A DNA stretch of 64,000 nt from Pedobacter psychrodurus (GCF_004331735.1 NZ_SJSO01000001.1:1-64000); one strand, 5' to 3'. Positions 1-8,360 are shown, numbered from the stretch's first letter. Numbers and translations are program-made. Notes: generated by a model not told the origin, from the letters alone.

Positions 1-72
1 ATTAACTAAAGGAAGCTGAACAATTTCTTTAAGCCCTTGCTTCTTTTCTGTGTTTTTTTGACCTTTACTCAT
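1..72 (-). CDS. Start of an unidentified protein (partial, runs off the window)
   Basis: An open frame on the minus strand begins with ATG at 72 (or an earlier in-frame ATG at 81) and runs out of the window. The visible residues begin MSKGQKNTEKKQGLKE and are rich in lysine and glutamine. There is no stop codon in the visible part. It could be a short basic protein or the N-terminus of a longer one; the visible 24 residues do not identify a family. Codon use does not look unlike the neighbouring genes, but the fragment is too short for that to carry weight. Confidence 0.4.
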   Translation of the reverse strand, partial: MSKGQKNTEKKQGLKEIVQLPLVN

Positions 73-473
73 AAAATTCATTTTTAATAAACATCCTGCA
101 AAGTCGGCAGGCTTGAAGATTAGTTTACTATACGAACTTCAGTGTTCAATCGACAACTTCAACTGCTGACTTGGTCAGATTTGACAATGACTTGGGGGTC
201 AGTAAGAATAACGACCTTATGCGGGATGTTTTTTCCCAAAGTTATTATTCTCGCAAACTGAAGCATCGTTTAAATGATATTTGACATCAAAAAGAAAGAG
301 CCAATCGGCGGCGGCGAGCCGAGGCAAGGATGAGCCGTTGGGTAAAAAAGAATCAAATATATACGTCAATCATATTCATTTTTATACAATAAATTATCCC
401 TCAGGATGACATATCGCGTGAGATCGACTTTGGGCTATTGACTGAAGACTTAGGACTGATAGCACTTTATAGA

Positions 474-518
474 TCCTGAAACAACCCGATAGCTATCGGG
501 TTCAGGAGGACGATCGCA
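474..518. repeat. Dispersed hairpin element with CCCGATAGCTATCGGG core
   Basis: A perfect 20-bp palindrome at 483-502 has the core CCCGATAGCTATCGGG and sits inside outer arms GATCCTGA and TTCAGGA, followed by CGATCGC. The same core is found at 13571-13592, and the outer arms with the same CGATCGC tail are found at 41039-41076 with a different core. It is therefore a mobile or dispersed repeat, not a regulator site of the adjacent gene. Confidence 0.7.
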
Positions 519-568
519 AGTGTGAATGCTCAGAATCTCAAGGTGTGCAATGAATTCATCTTAAAGGT

Positions 569-591
569 CCTTCGACTACGCTCAGGATGAC
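569..591. repeat. Relic half of a GTCAT-type hairpin repeat
   Basis: The stretch CCTTCGACTACGCTCAGG followed by ATGAC is the right half of the hairpin repeats found complete elsewhere in the window (compare 46980-46998). No matching left half was found nearby, so it is a truncated copy. Confidence 0.5.
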
Positions 592-660
592 AAACCGAGG
601 GGGATATTCTGTGTTTCCGTGGCAAGAAATCATTACAAAAAAAGTTTTGGCAACAAAAAA

Positions 661-686
661 CCCCGCAAAATTTTGATCTTGCGGGG
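661..686 (-). terminator. Rho-independent terminator of the YfhO gene
   Basis: CCCCGCAA at 661-668 pairs with TTGCGGGG at 679-686. Read on the minus strand the stem is followed by TTTTTTG. It lies 22 bases beyond the stop codon of the YfhO-family gene. Confidence 0.9.
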
Positions 687-708
687 CGTAAATCTATTTA
701 AAGAAATA

Positions 709-3216
709 TTAAGCTTTAACTGCTTTCTTTTTCTTCTTTTCTTCTGAGTAAAATCCGAAACCTAATCCAGCAAGCAATAAAATCGATCCTGCCAAAGATA
801 TTTTCTCTCCAGTGTAATACGATGTTGGATGGAAAATAAACTCAAGTTTATGATTACCTGCTTCTAATTGCGCCGCACGTAAAACGTAATCTGCCCTGAA
901 GTATGGCTTTTCAACACCATCAATATACATTTTCCAGCCTTTATCATAATAGATCTCTGAAAACACTGCAATTACATCTTTAGCGGTTGAGTACTCATAA
1001 GTTAAATGATCAGGATTATAGCTGGTTAACTTAATAAAACCTTCCTGGCCAGTTCCTAAACGCTTGGTATCGATCGAGTTTTTGAAACTTTCATCAACAA
1101 TGGCTTCTTTTTTAGCATCAAAACTGCTAATGGCCTTCATTTCTTCATCAGCATTTTTAGCAAATTGAACACTTTGTACAAACCAGGCATTACCCGCAGC
1201 AGTTGCGTTACGCTGCATTTTAAACGATCCGTTTTGAGGATCTTGTGTAATGATATATTTTGTGTTTAACATATCCAGAACATCCTGATTAACACTTTTA
1301 GTAAATTGATGCTGAATAAGTTCATCAAAACGTTTCAGTTTAGCGGCATGATAACCACCAATTGTTTTATGAAAATTAGATGTACTGGCATCGCTAAAAG
1401 TATTTATTGAAGCATCAAACACCCTAAAATTCGGGTCTTTATCAGCCATGATAAAATTATCAACATCTCTTGGTTTAAAGAAATCTGATGCCGTTTTTTT
1501 GTATTCAAAGTTTTGGTTATTTAAATACCTACGGTCTACTTGCCACATATCTACCAAAACAGCCAGCGCCAACAAGCCCAGGGCCAGTTGTGCATTTAAT
1601 TTCTTGGTAATAAATGCCCAAACTATCCCGAAACCGATAACCACGAAAAAGAATGAGCGTAAAGCATCTGCACGACCTATTGCAATTCTATCTTCTACCA
1701 ATCCATTTGCTATCTTTTGAGCAATGGCAGCATTATTTTGCAAAGTCTGCGTTAAAGCCTGTACAATTTGAATGTGATTTGATGCTGTAAAACTAAAAAA
1801 CAATGTAGGCACGATTGCTACAATTAAAGCAAAACCACCAGTAATAGCAGCAGACCAGGTTAATTTCTTGATCAATACCTTTTGGTCTATATTTCCGTCC
1901 TGTATTTCTTTGATTCCTAAAATTGCCAGTATTGGAACCATTAAACCAACTACTGCCAAAATTGATTCAACCGCTCTGAATTTATTATAAAGTGGAAAAT
2001 AATCGAAGAATAAATCACTTATGAGCGGGAAGTGGCGACCAAAAGAAAGCAAAATAAATAAAACTGTTGTTGCCAATATCCACCATTTTAGCGGACTACG
2101 AACAATGAATAAGCCAAAAACAAATAAGAAACAGATAATTGCACCAAAATAATAGCCACCTTGGGTAAAGGGTTTCTCACCCCAATACTGTTGCATATTT
2201 AGTTGTCCTCCCAACTGCTGGATAGCTTGTGCAGTCTGAGTTGGGTCGCCTCCTGTAATTTCGGCAACAGCTTTATACATATTCCCTTCAGGATTTACCA
2301 ACTTTTCTACCCCCGAAGCGCCTCCGTATAAATCTGGAATTAAAAAGGTAAAGCTTTCACCAACACCTTGGCTCCATTGATAAGCATATTCTTTTGACAT
2401 GCCTGAACCTTTTTCTGCTGGTGCCGCTTCTGTAGCGGTTAAATTAGATTTGCCACGGTTTGTTTCTTTCGCATATTCTGCTGTAGACCATAATAAACTT
2501 GCGTTAATCATGACAGCAATAGCCACCGAAAAAGCAAGATAAGCGAAAGATTTTAAGAGATTTGAAATGGTTTTATTCTTAAATGCCTGGTAAAACTCTA
2601 CAATAACAAAAATAATAATAGCCAACATTAAATAATACGTCATTTGAACGTGGTTGGTTCTTATTTCAAGGGCTAAAAATAATGCAGTTAAACTAGCTCC
2701 ATACCAATATCTCCCCCTTAGGGTTAACAATATGCTGGCTATTATAGGCGCGAAAAAACCAATTGCTAATGCCTTGCTACTATGCCCACTTGCAATTAAA
2801 ACAAAATTGTACATGGTAAATGTAAATGCAATTGCACCTGCCGCAGCGAGCCAAGGATTAACCTTTAATACAATAAATAAGAAATAAGCACCTAAAAGCA
2901 ACAGCAGAACTGTACCCGTTGGATTTGGCAAAGCTTTGGTAATTAAAGCAATTCCATAAGTAGCGCCATTATAGGCATAAGGTACCCAAATTTGGTAGGC
3001 TGGCATACCGCCAAACATCTGGTTGGTCCAAAGTGGTGCCTTACCATCCTTTTCTTTAAAGTCCATAATCTCCTTTTGCATCGCTTGCGATTGGATCACA
3101 TCGCTTTGCGCAGGGGCTTTACCTACCAAAACAGGACTGAAGTAGGCAAAAGTGATGACTACAAAAAATGCAATAATGGCTAAGTGAATGCCATTTTTAT
3201 TAAACCAGTTATTCAT
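709..3216 (-). CDS. YfhO family multi-pass membrane protein
   Basis: The 835-residue protein has an N-terminal membrane anchor (residues about 10-32), about a dozen further hydrophobic segments through residue 560, a soluble domain of roughly 230 residues and a last membrane segment near 808-825 before a lysine-rich tail. This is the layout of YfhO proteins, which resemble GT-C glycosyltransferases; in Bacillus subtilis YfhO acts in glycosylation of lipoteichoic acid. Gram-negative Bacteroidota have no lipoteichoic acid, so the substrate here is unknown; a role in adding sugars to envelope molecules is inference. The gene is monocistronic, with a -7 element upstream at 3245-3252 and a strong terminator at 661-686. 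It is divergent from the alginate-lyase family gene. Confidence 0.85.
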   Translation of the reverse strand: MNNWFNKNGIHLAIIAFFVVITFAYFSPVLVGKAPAQSDVIQSQAMQKEIMDFKEKDGKAPLWTNQMFGGMPAYQIWVPYAYNGATYGIALITKALPNPTGTVLLLLLGAYFLFIVLKVNPWLAAAGAIAFTFTMYNFVLIASGHSSKALAIGFFAPIIASILLTLRGRYWYGASLTALFLALEIRTNHVQMTYYLMLAIIIFVIVEFYQAFKNKTISNLLKSFAYLAFSVAIAVMINASLLWSTAEYAKETNRGKSNLTATEAAPAEKGSGMSKEYAYQWSQGVGESFTFLIPDLYGGASGVEKLVNPEGNMYKAVAEITGGDPTQTAQAIQQLGGQLNMQQYWGEKPFTQGGYYFGAIICFLFVFGLFIVRSPLKWWILATTVLFILLSFGRHFPLISDLFFDYFPLYNKFRAVESILAVVGLMVPILAILGIKEIQDGNIDQKVLIKKLTWSAAITGGFALIVAIVPTLFFSFTASNHIQIVQALTQTLQNNAAIAQKIANGLVEDRIAIGRADALRSFFFVVIGFGIVWAFITKKLNAQLALGLLALAVLVDMWQVDRRYLNNQNFEYKKTASDFFKPRDVDNFIMADKDPNFRVFDASINTFSDASTSNFHKTIGGYHAAKLKRFDELIQHQFTKSVNQDVLDMLNTKYIITQDPQNGSFKMQRNATAAGNAWFVQSVQFAKNADEEMKAISSFDAKKEAIVDESFKNSIDTKRLGTGQEGFIKLTSYNPDHLTYEYSTAKDVIAVFSEIYYDKGWKMYIDGVEKPYFRADYVLRAAQLEAGNHKLEFIFHPTSYYTGEKISLAGSILLLAGLGFGFYSEEKKKKKAVKA

Positions 3217-3244
3217 TAAGGTTTGTTTAAGTTTAAACGAACGT

Positions 3245-3252
3245 CAAAAATA
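3245..3252 (-). promoter_or_regulatory. -7 element for the YfhO gene
   Basis: On the minus strand this reads TATTTTTG, matching the Bacteroidota -7 consensus TAnnTTTG, 28 bases before the ATG at 3216. No good -33 TTTG was seen. Confidence 0.45.
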
Positions 3253-3306
3253 AAAAATTGGGCGGTATAAAAAAGGAATAAATTAAATGCATGCTGAATA
3301 AAAAAT

Positions 3307-3314
3307 TAGATTTG
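3307..3314 (+). promoter_or_regulatory. -7 element for the alginate-lyase family gene
   Basis: TAGATTTG matches TAnnTTTG and ends 31 bases before the ATG at 3346. Confidence 0.5.
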
Positions 3315-3345
3315 TAACAAAGAATAAAAATTCAACCTATTTATT

Positions 3346-4431
3346 ATGAGAAAGTTTGTCGTTACAATCGCTCTTGCTTTATTTTCTTTTTCTTCGTTTT
3401 CGCAGCTAGTAAGTTTAAATACCAATGAAATTAAAAAGCTAAAAACCCAGATCAAAAATGATGGGGAAACCCAAAAACTATACCTGGGCTTTGAAAAATC
3501 GGCATTAAATTATTTAAACGAGCAACCGAACCCAATTGATACCATCAGAACTGAAGGATTATTAAAAGGAAATCCAAAAAAAGAAAAAACCAGATTAGCC
3601 CTGGCTGATATGAACAAAATGTTTGCACTGGCCTTACAATACCGGATTACTGAAGATCAAAAATATTTAAACAAATGTGTAGAATTTCTTAGTACATGGG
3701 CCAAAATCAATAAACCAAATGGCGATCCTATTGACGATACCAATCTGGATAAGGCCGTTGAAGCTTACGACCTGATCAAAAAAGATATCTCAAAAGCTGA
3801 TAAAAAACAGATTGAGCAATGGCTTACTGAAACGGCGTGGGCAGAAATTAACAGCAAACGGATGAAAACAGGGAGAGCCACGGCCATTAATAACTGGAAC
3901 GCTCACCGGCTAAAAGTAGTTGGCGAAATTGGTTACACCTTAAACAATCAGGATTTTATTAAGTGGACCATCGACAATCTTAAAAGCCACATCAATATTA
4001 ATTTATATCCTGATGGAACGAGTTTGGATTTTAAAGAGCGTGATGCCATGCATTACCATATTTACGACCTGGAGCCTATGCTTAAGCTGGCCATCATGAT
4101 CGATAGGGCGAACGGCACTAACTATTATACCTATGAGTCGCCAAAAGGATCATCGATCAAAAAATCTGTAGAATGGTTAATCCCATACATTAATGGCGAA
4201 AAACAGCACGAAGAATATGTAAATACAACGGTTAAATTCGACCGCGACCGGGCAAAGAACAATGAACCTGGATTTGCTCCAGGGACTATGTTTAAACCAG
4301 ATTTGGCTATACCTGTATTAAAACTATCTGTCTATTTCGATAAGACACACGCTAATCTGTTAAAAAAAGTAAATAACAATGATAACACCTGGCAGATGGT
4401 ATTGGATAAAATGCAACGCGAAAGCAAATAG
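3346..4431 (+). CDS. Alginate lyase family protein, secreted
   Basis: The protein of 361 residues opens with a signal peptide ending FSQ near residue 19. The body is a helical (alpha/alpha)-type lyase domain: the segments LALADMNKMFALALQYRIT, NLDKAVEAYDLI, NNWNAHRLK and a tyrosine-rich MHYHIYDLEPML are the conserved features of the alginate_lyase family (PF05426), with NNW-H and the MHYH-Y group likely lining the catalytic cleft. Such enzymes cleave uronic-acid polysaccharides by beta-elimination. The true substrate cannot be read from the sequence, and no PUL (SusC/SusD pair) sits beside it. It is a stand-alone gene, divergent from the YfhO gene. Confidence 0.8.
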   Translation: MRKFVVTIALALFSFSSFSQLVSLNTNEIKKLKTQIKNDGETQKLYLGFEKSALNYLNEQPNPIDTIRTEGLLKGNPKKEKTRLALADMNKMFALALQYRITEDQKYLNKCVEFLSTWAKINKPNGDPIDDTNLDKAVEAYDLIKKDISKADKKQIEQWLTETAWAEINSKRMKTGRATAINNWNAHRLKVVGEIGYTLNNQDFIKWTIDNLKSHININLYPDGTSLDFKERDAMHYHIYDLEPMLKLAIMIDRANGTNYYTYESPKGSSIKKSVEWLIPYINGEKQHEEYVNTTVKFDRDRAKNNEPGFAPGTMFKPDLAIPVLKLSVYFDKTHANLLKKVNNNDNTWQMVLDKMQRESK

Positions 4432-4445
4432 CTTTCAACACAAAT

Positions 4446-4471
4446 AAACTTTCAATAATTCTTGAAAGTTT
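4446..4471. promoter_or_regulatory. Inverted-repeat operator in the GbsR/MarR promoter
   Basis: AAACTTTCAA at 4446-4455 and TTGAAAGTTT at 4462-4471 are perfect 10-bp arms with a 6-base spacer. It lies just upstream of the -7 element of the regulator gene. The inner motif ACTTTCA-N8-TGAAAGT recurs with identical spacing at 5122-5143 before the next operon, which points to binding by the regulator itself. Confidence 0.75.
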
Positions 4472-4482
4472 AAAAATAAATT

Positions 4483-4490
4483 TATATTTG
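4483..4490 (+). promoter_or_regulatory. -7 element of the GbsR/MarR gene
   Basis: TATATTTG fits the consensus exactly and ends only 3 bases before the ATG at 4494, so the transcript is likely leaderless. A weak -33 match (CTTG, 4461-4464) lies inside the right arm of the operator. Confidence 0.65.
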
Positions 4491-4493
4491 TGT

Positions 4494-5000
4494 ATGGAAT
4501 TAGCAGCAGCAAAATTAAAATTTATAGAAGCTTGGGGTAAATTAGGCTCAGAATGGGGGATTAACCGCACCATGGCCCAGGTACATGCACTATTGCTAAT
4601 TTCTTCTGAAGCGCTTACCACCGAAGAAATTATGGAAGAGCTCAGTATTTCGAGGGGAAATGCCAACATGACACTCCGTGATTTAATTGGATGGGGCTTA
4701 ATTGAAAAACAACACAAAGCCGGCGAGCGCAAAGAGTATTTTTTTGCTGATAAAGATGTTTGGAATATTTCCCGTCAGGTAGCCAAAGAGCGTAAGAAAA
4801 GAGAATTAGAGCCTGTTTTAAAAGTTTTAAATGAGCTATCAACGGTAGTAGGCGATGAAAAGGACCCGGAGTTCAAAACCTTCAAAAAATCAGTAAACGA
4901 TATTAACAAACTTGCTGTCAACGTAGATAAAACTTTAGAAACAATGCTTAAAGCAGAAGAAAGTTGGTTCTGGGGCTCGGTATTGAAAGTTTTTAAATAG
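4494..5000 (+). CDS. GbsR/MarR family transcriptional regulator
   Basis: The protein has 168 residues when started at ATG 4494; a TTG two codons upstream lies inside the -7 element and is unlikely. The N-terminal half carries a winged helix-turn-helix: the segment LTTEEIMEELSISRGNANMTLRDLIGWGLIEK (given here in pieces: EEIMEELSISRGNANM then LRDLIGWGLIEK) and a wing GERKEYFF. The C-terminal half is a long helical dimerisation region. GbsR in Bacillus is a choline sensor, but the ligand here is unknown. The inverted repeat in its own promoter and in the promoter of the following DCC-TIGR01777 operon suggests that it represses both. Confidence 0.85.
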   Translation: MELAAAKLKFIEAWGKLGSEWGINRTMAQVHALLLISSEALTTEEIMEELSISRGNANMTLRDLIGWGLIEKQHKAGERKEYFFADKDVWNISRQVAKERKKRELEPVLKVLNELSTVVGDEKDPEFKTFKKSVNDINKLAVNVDKTLETMLKAEESWFWGSVLKVFK

Positions 5001-5080
5001 AGACGTGAGATTTGGGATGTGAGATATGAGAGGGAGGTATTGAGTAGCAAGACATATCCACCCTAAACGCTAACCCCTAA

Positions 5081-5114
5081 AAAGCCTTACCCCTTAAGTT
5101 CGGCTTTATTTTTT
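5081..5114 (+). terminator. Possible terminator of the GbsR/MarR gene
   Basis: AAAGCC at 5081-5086 can pair with GGCTTT at 5102-5107 and is followed by ATTTTTTT. The stem is only six base pairs with a 15-base loop, so the call is tentative. Confidence 0.4.
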
Positions 5115-5121
5115 AATTACA

Positions 5122-5143
5122 ACTTTCATTTTTTACTGAAAGT
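5122..5143. promoter_or_regulatory. Second copy of the ACTTTCA-N8-TGAAAGT operator
   Basis: ACTTTCA at 5122-5128 and TGAAAGT at 5137-5143 are perfect arms with an 8-base spacer, the same arms and spacing as the core of the operator at 4446-4471. It ends 17 bases before the ATG of the DCC-family gene at 5161, where it could block transcription or translation start. Confidence 0.7.
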
Positions 5144-5160
5144 ATTAAAATTTAAATAAA

Positions 5161-5976
5161 ATGAAAACGCTTAAGAACCATGTGATTTTATTTGATGATG
5201 AATGCCCAATGTGTTATGCCTATACCAAAGCATTTGTAAAAATAGGTATGCTGGCCAAAGGTGGTCGTGAGGCTTATCAAAGTATGCCTGAAAACATTTG
5301 TCCTTTGGTTGACAAACAAAGAGCCACCAATGAGATTGCACTCGTGAATACCGAAAATGGTGAAGTAACTTATGGCATCCAGAGTTTATTTAAAATTATT
5401 GCGCATGCCATGCCCATTTTTAAACCGCTGTTTTTATTTGGGCCTTTTGTTTATTTGATGCGTAAGTTTTATGCCTTTATCTCTTACAACCGTAAAGTAA
5501 TTATTCCTGTGGCCGTTAAAGAAAACACTATACAGCCCAGCTTTAAAATCCAATACCGTTTGACCTATCTGCTTTTGACCTGGTTTGTTACAGCTTACAT
5601 TTTAACCGCTTATGCACATCTGCTTACCGATTTTGTCCCACTGGGCAGCCGATATCGTGAATACCTCATCTGTGGTGGACAAATGCTTTTTCAGGGCATC
5701 ATCATTGTTTTTTATAAAAAAGAAAAACTCTGGGATTACCTGGGCAATATCATGACCATCTCTTTTGCCGGTGCACTTTTGCTTTTGCCTGTTTTGGTTA
5801 TCGCACAATACCTCATCATCCCCTCTATATTTTTTATCCTTTACTTTTTGATGGTGGCCGGACTTATGTTTTTGGAGCACCTCCGCAGAAGCAAGCTCTT
5901 ACAATTGGGCTGGGCGATGAGTATTACCTGGGTGCTTTACCGTTTAATTGTTTTAGGTTTAATCTTTACTTTATAG
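5161..5976 (+). CDS. DCC-type thiol-disulfide oxidoreductase (DUF393) with membrane tail
   Basis: The first 110 residues form a small thioredoxin-like domain with the motif DDECPMC near residues 12-18, the D-x-C-x-x-C signature that names the DCC family (DUF393). From about residue 125 on the protein changes to four or five hydrophobic segments, so the 271-residue product is a DCC domain fused to a membrane domain. It starts 17 bases after an operator that matches the one before the GbsR/MarR gene and ends 5 bases before the next gene, so the two are in one operon. The redox partner is unknown. Confidence 0.8.
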   Translation: MKTLKNHVILFDDECPMCYAYTKAFVKIGMLAKGGREAYQSMPENICPLVDKQRATNEIALVNTENGEVTYGIQSLFKIIAHAMPIFKPLFLFGPFVYLMRKFYAFISYNRKVIIPVAVKENTIQPSFKIQYRLTYLLLTWFVTAYILTAYAHLLTDFVPLGSRYREYLICGGQMLFQGIIIVFYKKEKLWDYLGNIMTISFAGALLLLPVLVIAQYLIIPSIFFILYFLMVAGLMFLEHLRRSKLLQLGWAMSITWVLYRLIVLGLIFTL

Positions 5977-5981
5977 GAATC

Positions 5982-6905
5982 ATGAAGTACGGAAAAATTG
6001 TACTCGCAGGAGGAAACGGATATTTAGGTACCGTACTGGCCAAACACTTTAGTCGTCTGGCTGGTGAAGTGATTATCCTATCTAGAAAACCACAAGCCGC
6101 AGCAGGGAACATTAAAACACTGCTGTGGGATGGCCAAACCCTGGGCGACTGGGCAACAAGCCTTCAAGGTGCCGATTTACTGGTCAACCTCTGTGGTAAA
6201 AATGTAAACTGTAGGTACACCCCTAAAAACAAGAAAGAAATTATCAGTTCGAGGTTAATCCCTACCCGTTTACTCGGCGAAATAATCAAAAGCCTGGAAA
6301 ACCCACCAAAACTTTGGATCAACATTACCTCTGCAACCATTTACCGGCATGCCGAAGACCGTCCGCAAGATGAAATGACGGGAGAAATCGGCGATGGCTT
6401 TTCTATTGAGGTGTGCAAGGCCTGGGAAAGTAGTTTCTTTGAAAACGAAATCCCAAAAACCAGAAAAGTGGCCCTCAGGATGGGCATTGTACTGGGACTA
6501 CAAGATGGCGCATTTCCACGCTTGCTCAACCTGGTTAAACTGGGCATGGGTGGTAAACAGGGCAGTGGCGAACAGTATGTAAGCTGGGTGCACGAGTTAG
6601 ATGCCGCAGGTAGTATTGAATGGTTACTGAACCACAATAAGATTGAAGGCATAATAAACTGTACCGCACCCGAGCCAATTAAAAACCACGTGTTTATGCA
6701 CAGCATCAGAAAAGCCTATGGCATCAGCTTTGGTTTGCCTGCTCCAGCCTGGCTACTGGCCATAGGCGCAAAAATAATCGGAACCGAAACTGAACTGATT
6801 TTAAAAAGCAGGTGGGTTAAGCCAAGGGTATTGCTGAACAATGGCTTTGAATTTAAGTATGCGAAGATAGATGAGGCAGTGAGGGGGTTGAGGGCGGAGG
6901 GTTAA
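5982..6905 (+). CDS. TIGR01777 family NAD(P)-dependent epimerase/oxidoreductase
   Basis: This 307-residue extended short-chain dehydrogenase has the nucleotide-binding loop GGNGYLG near residue 10, an SRL sequence near 88-90, and a C-terminal DUF1731-like segment rich in LLxxNGFEFKY at 285-295. These mark the TIGR01777 family, sometimes mislabelled as cell-division inhibitor. Its substrate is not established. It follows the DCC gene after five bases and precedes an SRPBCC gene by about 50 bases. TIGR01777, DUF393 and SRPBCC genes often travel together near photolyase and light-stress genes in other bacteria; that context is knowledge of the families, while a light or oxidative role here is inference. 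Confidence 0.85.
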   Translation: MKYGKIVLAGGNGYLGTVLAKHFSRLAGEVIILSRKPQAAAGNIKTLLWDGQTLGDWATSLQGADLLVNLCGKNVNCRYTPKNKKEIISSRLIPTRLLGEIIKSLENPPKLWINITSATIYRHAEDRPQDEMTGEIGDGFSIEVCKAWESSFFENEIPKTRKVALRMGIVLGLQDGAFPRLLNLVKLGMGGKQGSGEQYVSWVHELDAAGSIEWLLNHNKIEGIINCTAPEPIKNHVFMHSIRKAYGISFGLPAPAWLLAIGAKIIGTETELILKSRWVKPRVLLNNGFEFKYAKIDEAVRGLRAEG

Positions 6906-6957
6906 AAGGGTATAGCAGAAGGCGCGGGGTGCTCAACGGGAGCATAAGTAAATTAAA

Positions 6958-7407
6958 ATGGCAACAATTATCTTAAAAACATTGATTAATGCCCCGATTG
7001 AAAATTGTTTCGATCTGGCCAGGAGTATCGATCTTCACTTACAATCGATGAAAGCTTCTGGAGAAAAAGCAATAGCTGGAAAAAAAAGTGGTTTGATCAA
7101 TTTACATGAATCGGTTACCTGGCGAGCCAAACATTTTGGCATTCCATTCGAAATGACAAATAAGATTAGTACAATGGAATATCCAATACGCTTTGTAGAT
7201 GAGATGGTGAAAGGCCCCTTTAAAAAACTCCATCACCAACACCATTTCAAAATAATAGATTCTCAGACAGAAATGACTGATGTTTTTGAGTTTGAAGCAC
7301 CATTTGGATTATTAGGCCGCCTTGTAGAAAAAATATTTCTTACAAATTATATGTCGAAACTAATTGAAAAAAGAAATAAGGCAATCAAATTTCAAGCTGA
7401 ATGGTAA
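6958..7407 (+). CDS. SRPBCC (START-like) family protein
   Basis: The 149 residues show the typical SRPBCC layout: a first beta strand TIILKTLINAPIENCFDLA, a central antiparallel sheet (HQHHFKII then TEMTDVFEFEAPFG) and a long C-terminal helix GRLVEKIFLTNYMSKLIEKR. Such folds bind hydrophobic ligands in a cavity. No catalytic residue can be named. It probably belongs to the operon begun at 5161, being co-directional with a 52-base gap that contains no terminator. Confidence 0.75.
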   Translation: MATIILKTLINAPIENCFDLARSIDLHLQSMKASGEKAIAGKKSGLINLHESVTWRAKHFGIPFEMTNKISTMEYPIRFVDEMVKGPFKKLHHQHHFKIIDSQTEMTDVFEFEAPFGLLGRLVEKIFLTNYMSKLIEKRNKAIKFQAEW

Positions 7408-7413
7408 CAAGCG

Positions 7414-7863
7414 TTATTTGTGCCTTGCACTATCATTAAATTGCCAAAGCACATTAATAATTTTCCAAGAACCGTTCAATTTAACAAGATGCATATAATC
7501 GATCCATTCATCTGCAATTAGTTTAACTGAGGCAGTTTTCTCTGAAATATCAAGCATTTTTACTTCCTTTTTAGGAACAGCAGGGAATTTATCTTTTTTG
7601 CGGTTATAGTTTTCGGCTAAGATAACCATTGATTCTGCAGAGGTTTCACGAACATAATCCTTCTTGGTTTCCTTATCCGTCCAAAATGTGCGCTTAACCA
7701 ATCTTGGATGCAAAGCCTGTTCCATTTGTTTAGGATTTGGGTTATGTTGCGATTCTATATAATCAAGAGCTGCGCGCTTAATTTCTAAACTATCTTGTTT
7801 TGTTTGGCTAAAGCATTTCGCGCTTACCATCCATAATGAGATAAAAACAATAAAATATTTCAT
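7414..7863 (-). CDS. Secreted NTF2-like (lumazine-binding-like) protein
   Basis: The protein of 149 residues has a signal peptide ending CFS near residue 19, then a cone-shaped NTF2-like domain: an early helix pair (IKRAALDYIESQ), the segment MEQALHPRLVKRTFW, and a C-terminal strand set ending NGSWKIINVLW. This matches putative lumazine-binding/NTF2-like proteins (PF12893) common in Bacteroidota. No enzymatic role is established. It converges with the SRPBCC gene, the two stops being six bases apart. Confidence 0.75.
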   Translation of the reverse strand: MKYFIVFISLWMVSAKCFSQTKQDSLEIKRAALDYIESQHNPNPKQMEQALHPRLVKRTFWTDKETKKDYVRETSAESMVILAENYNRKKDKFPAVPKKEVKMLDISEKTASVKLIADEWIDYMHLVKLNGSWKIINVLWQFNDSARHK

Positions 7864-7957
7864 AGTTGTAGTATATATTTCGTTTTCCAGATGGGGGTTA
7901 AAAGCATTAAACTTAAACTATATATTTCAAATTATTGCTTTTTGAATTTAAACAAAA

Positions 7958-7980
7958 AACCCTGAAACAAGTTCAGGGTT
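7958..7980 (-). terminator. Terminator of the DUF4834 gene
   Basis: AACCCTGAA at 7958-7966 pairs with TTCAGGGTT at 7972-7980 around a 5-base loop; on the minus strand a TTTTTTG tract follows. It begins 6 bases beyond the stop at 7986. Confidence 0.9.
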
Positions 7981-7985
7981 CAGTT

Positions 7986-8234
7986 TTATTTCAGTTCTTC
8001 GTAGTCTACGAAGTCGCCGAGTTTATCTGTTTTACTTTGATCAGGCTTTGGAGGCATATAATCTATCGAAATAGAGCCTTCTGGCTTTGATCGTCTTTGT
8101 TGTTGCTGCCCTGTTGCCTGACTTTGCACTTTGCTGGCCAGGTTATTAAACAGCATTGGCAGAATTAACCTAATCAACATTCTGATCAGCCAAAGTACCA
8201 ATATTGTTATGAAAATGAATTTTACTAATGCCAT
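7986..8234 (-). CDS. DUF4834 family small membrane protein
   Basis: An 82-residue protein with one N-terminal membrane helix (about residues 4-29), a glutamine/arginine-rich linker (QATGQQQQRRSKPEG) and an acidic end, DKLGDFVDYEELK. This is the form of DUF4834 proteins in Bacteroidota, whose function is unknown. The cytoplasmic FVDYEE tail is the conserved part of the family. A -7 element sits upstream at 8254-8261 and a terminator downstream, so it is a single-gene unit. Confidence 0.75.
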   Translation of the reverse strand: MALVKFIFITILVLWLIRMLIRLILPMLFNNLASKVQSQATGQQQQRRSKPEGSISIDYMPPKPDQSKTDKLGDFVDYEELK

Positions 8235-8253
8235 TTTTAAATTACTGTTGTTA

Positions 8254-8261
8254 CAAATATA
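8254..8261 (-). promoter_or_regulatory. -7 element of the DUF4834 gene
   Basis: On the minus strand this reads TATATTTG, an exact TAnnTTTG match, 19 bases before the ATG at 8234. Confidence 0.55.
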
Positions 8262-8360
8262 GACGTCATAAAATTTATTTTGTTACTTATTTAGCCTTTA
8301 ATTGCATTTTGATTACAAATATAATACGCAAATAAGCCTATAAAGGTTTTAACATCCCCA

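Larger units (their letters stand above)
82..660. other. Long non-coding spacer with degenerate repeats
   Basis: No convincing gene is seen in this 580-base stretch. It contains a GC-rich imperfect inverted repeat near 303-342 (CCAATCGGC against GCCGTTGG), the palindrome element at 474-518, the tail of a hairpin repeat at 569-591, and a second short relic with the same ending (CTCAGGATGAC) near 402-412. The mixture of unrelated repeat relics suggests a place where intergenic elements accumulate. Confidence 0.6.

Noticed and set aside
4488..4493. TTG start for the GbsR/MarR gene
   Set aside because: The codon lies inside the -7 promoter element; ATG 4494 is preferred.
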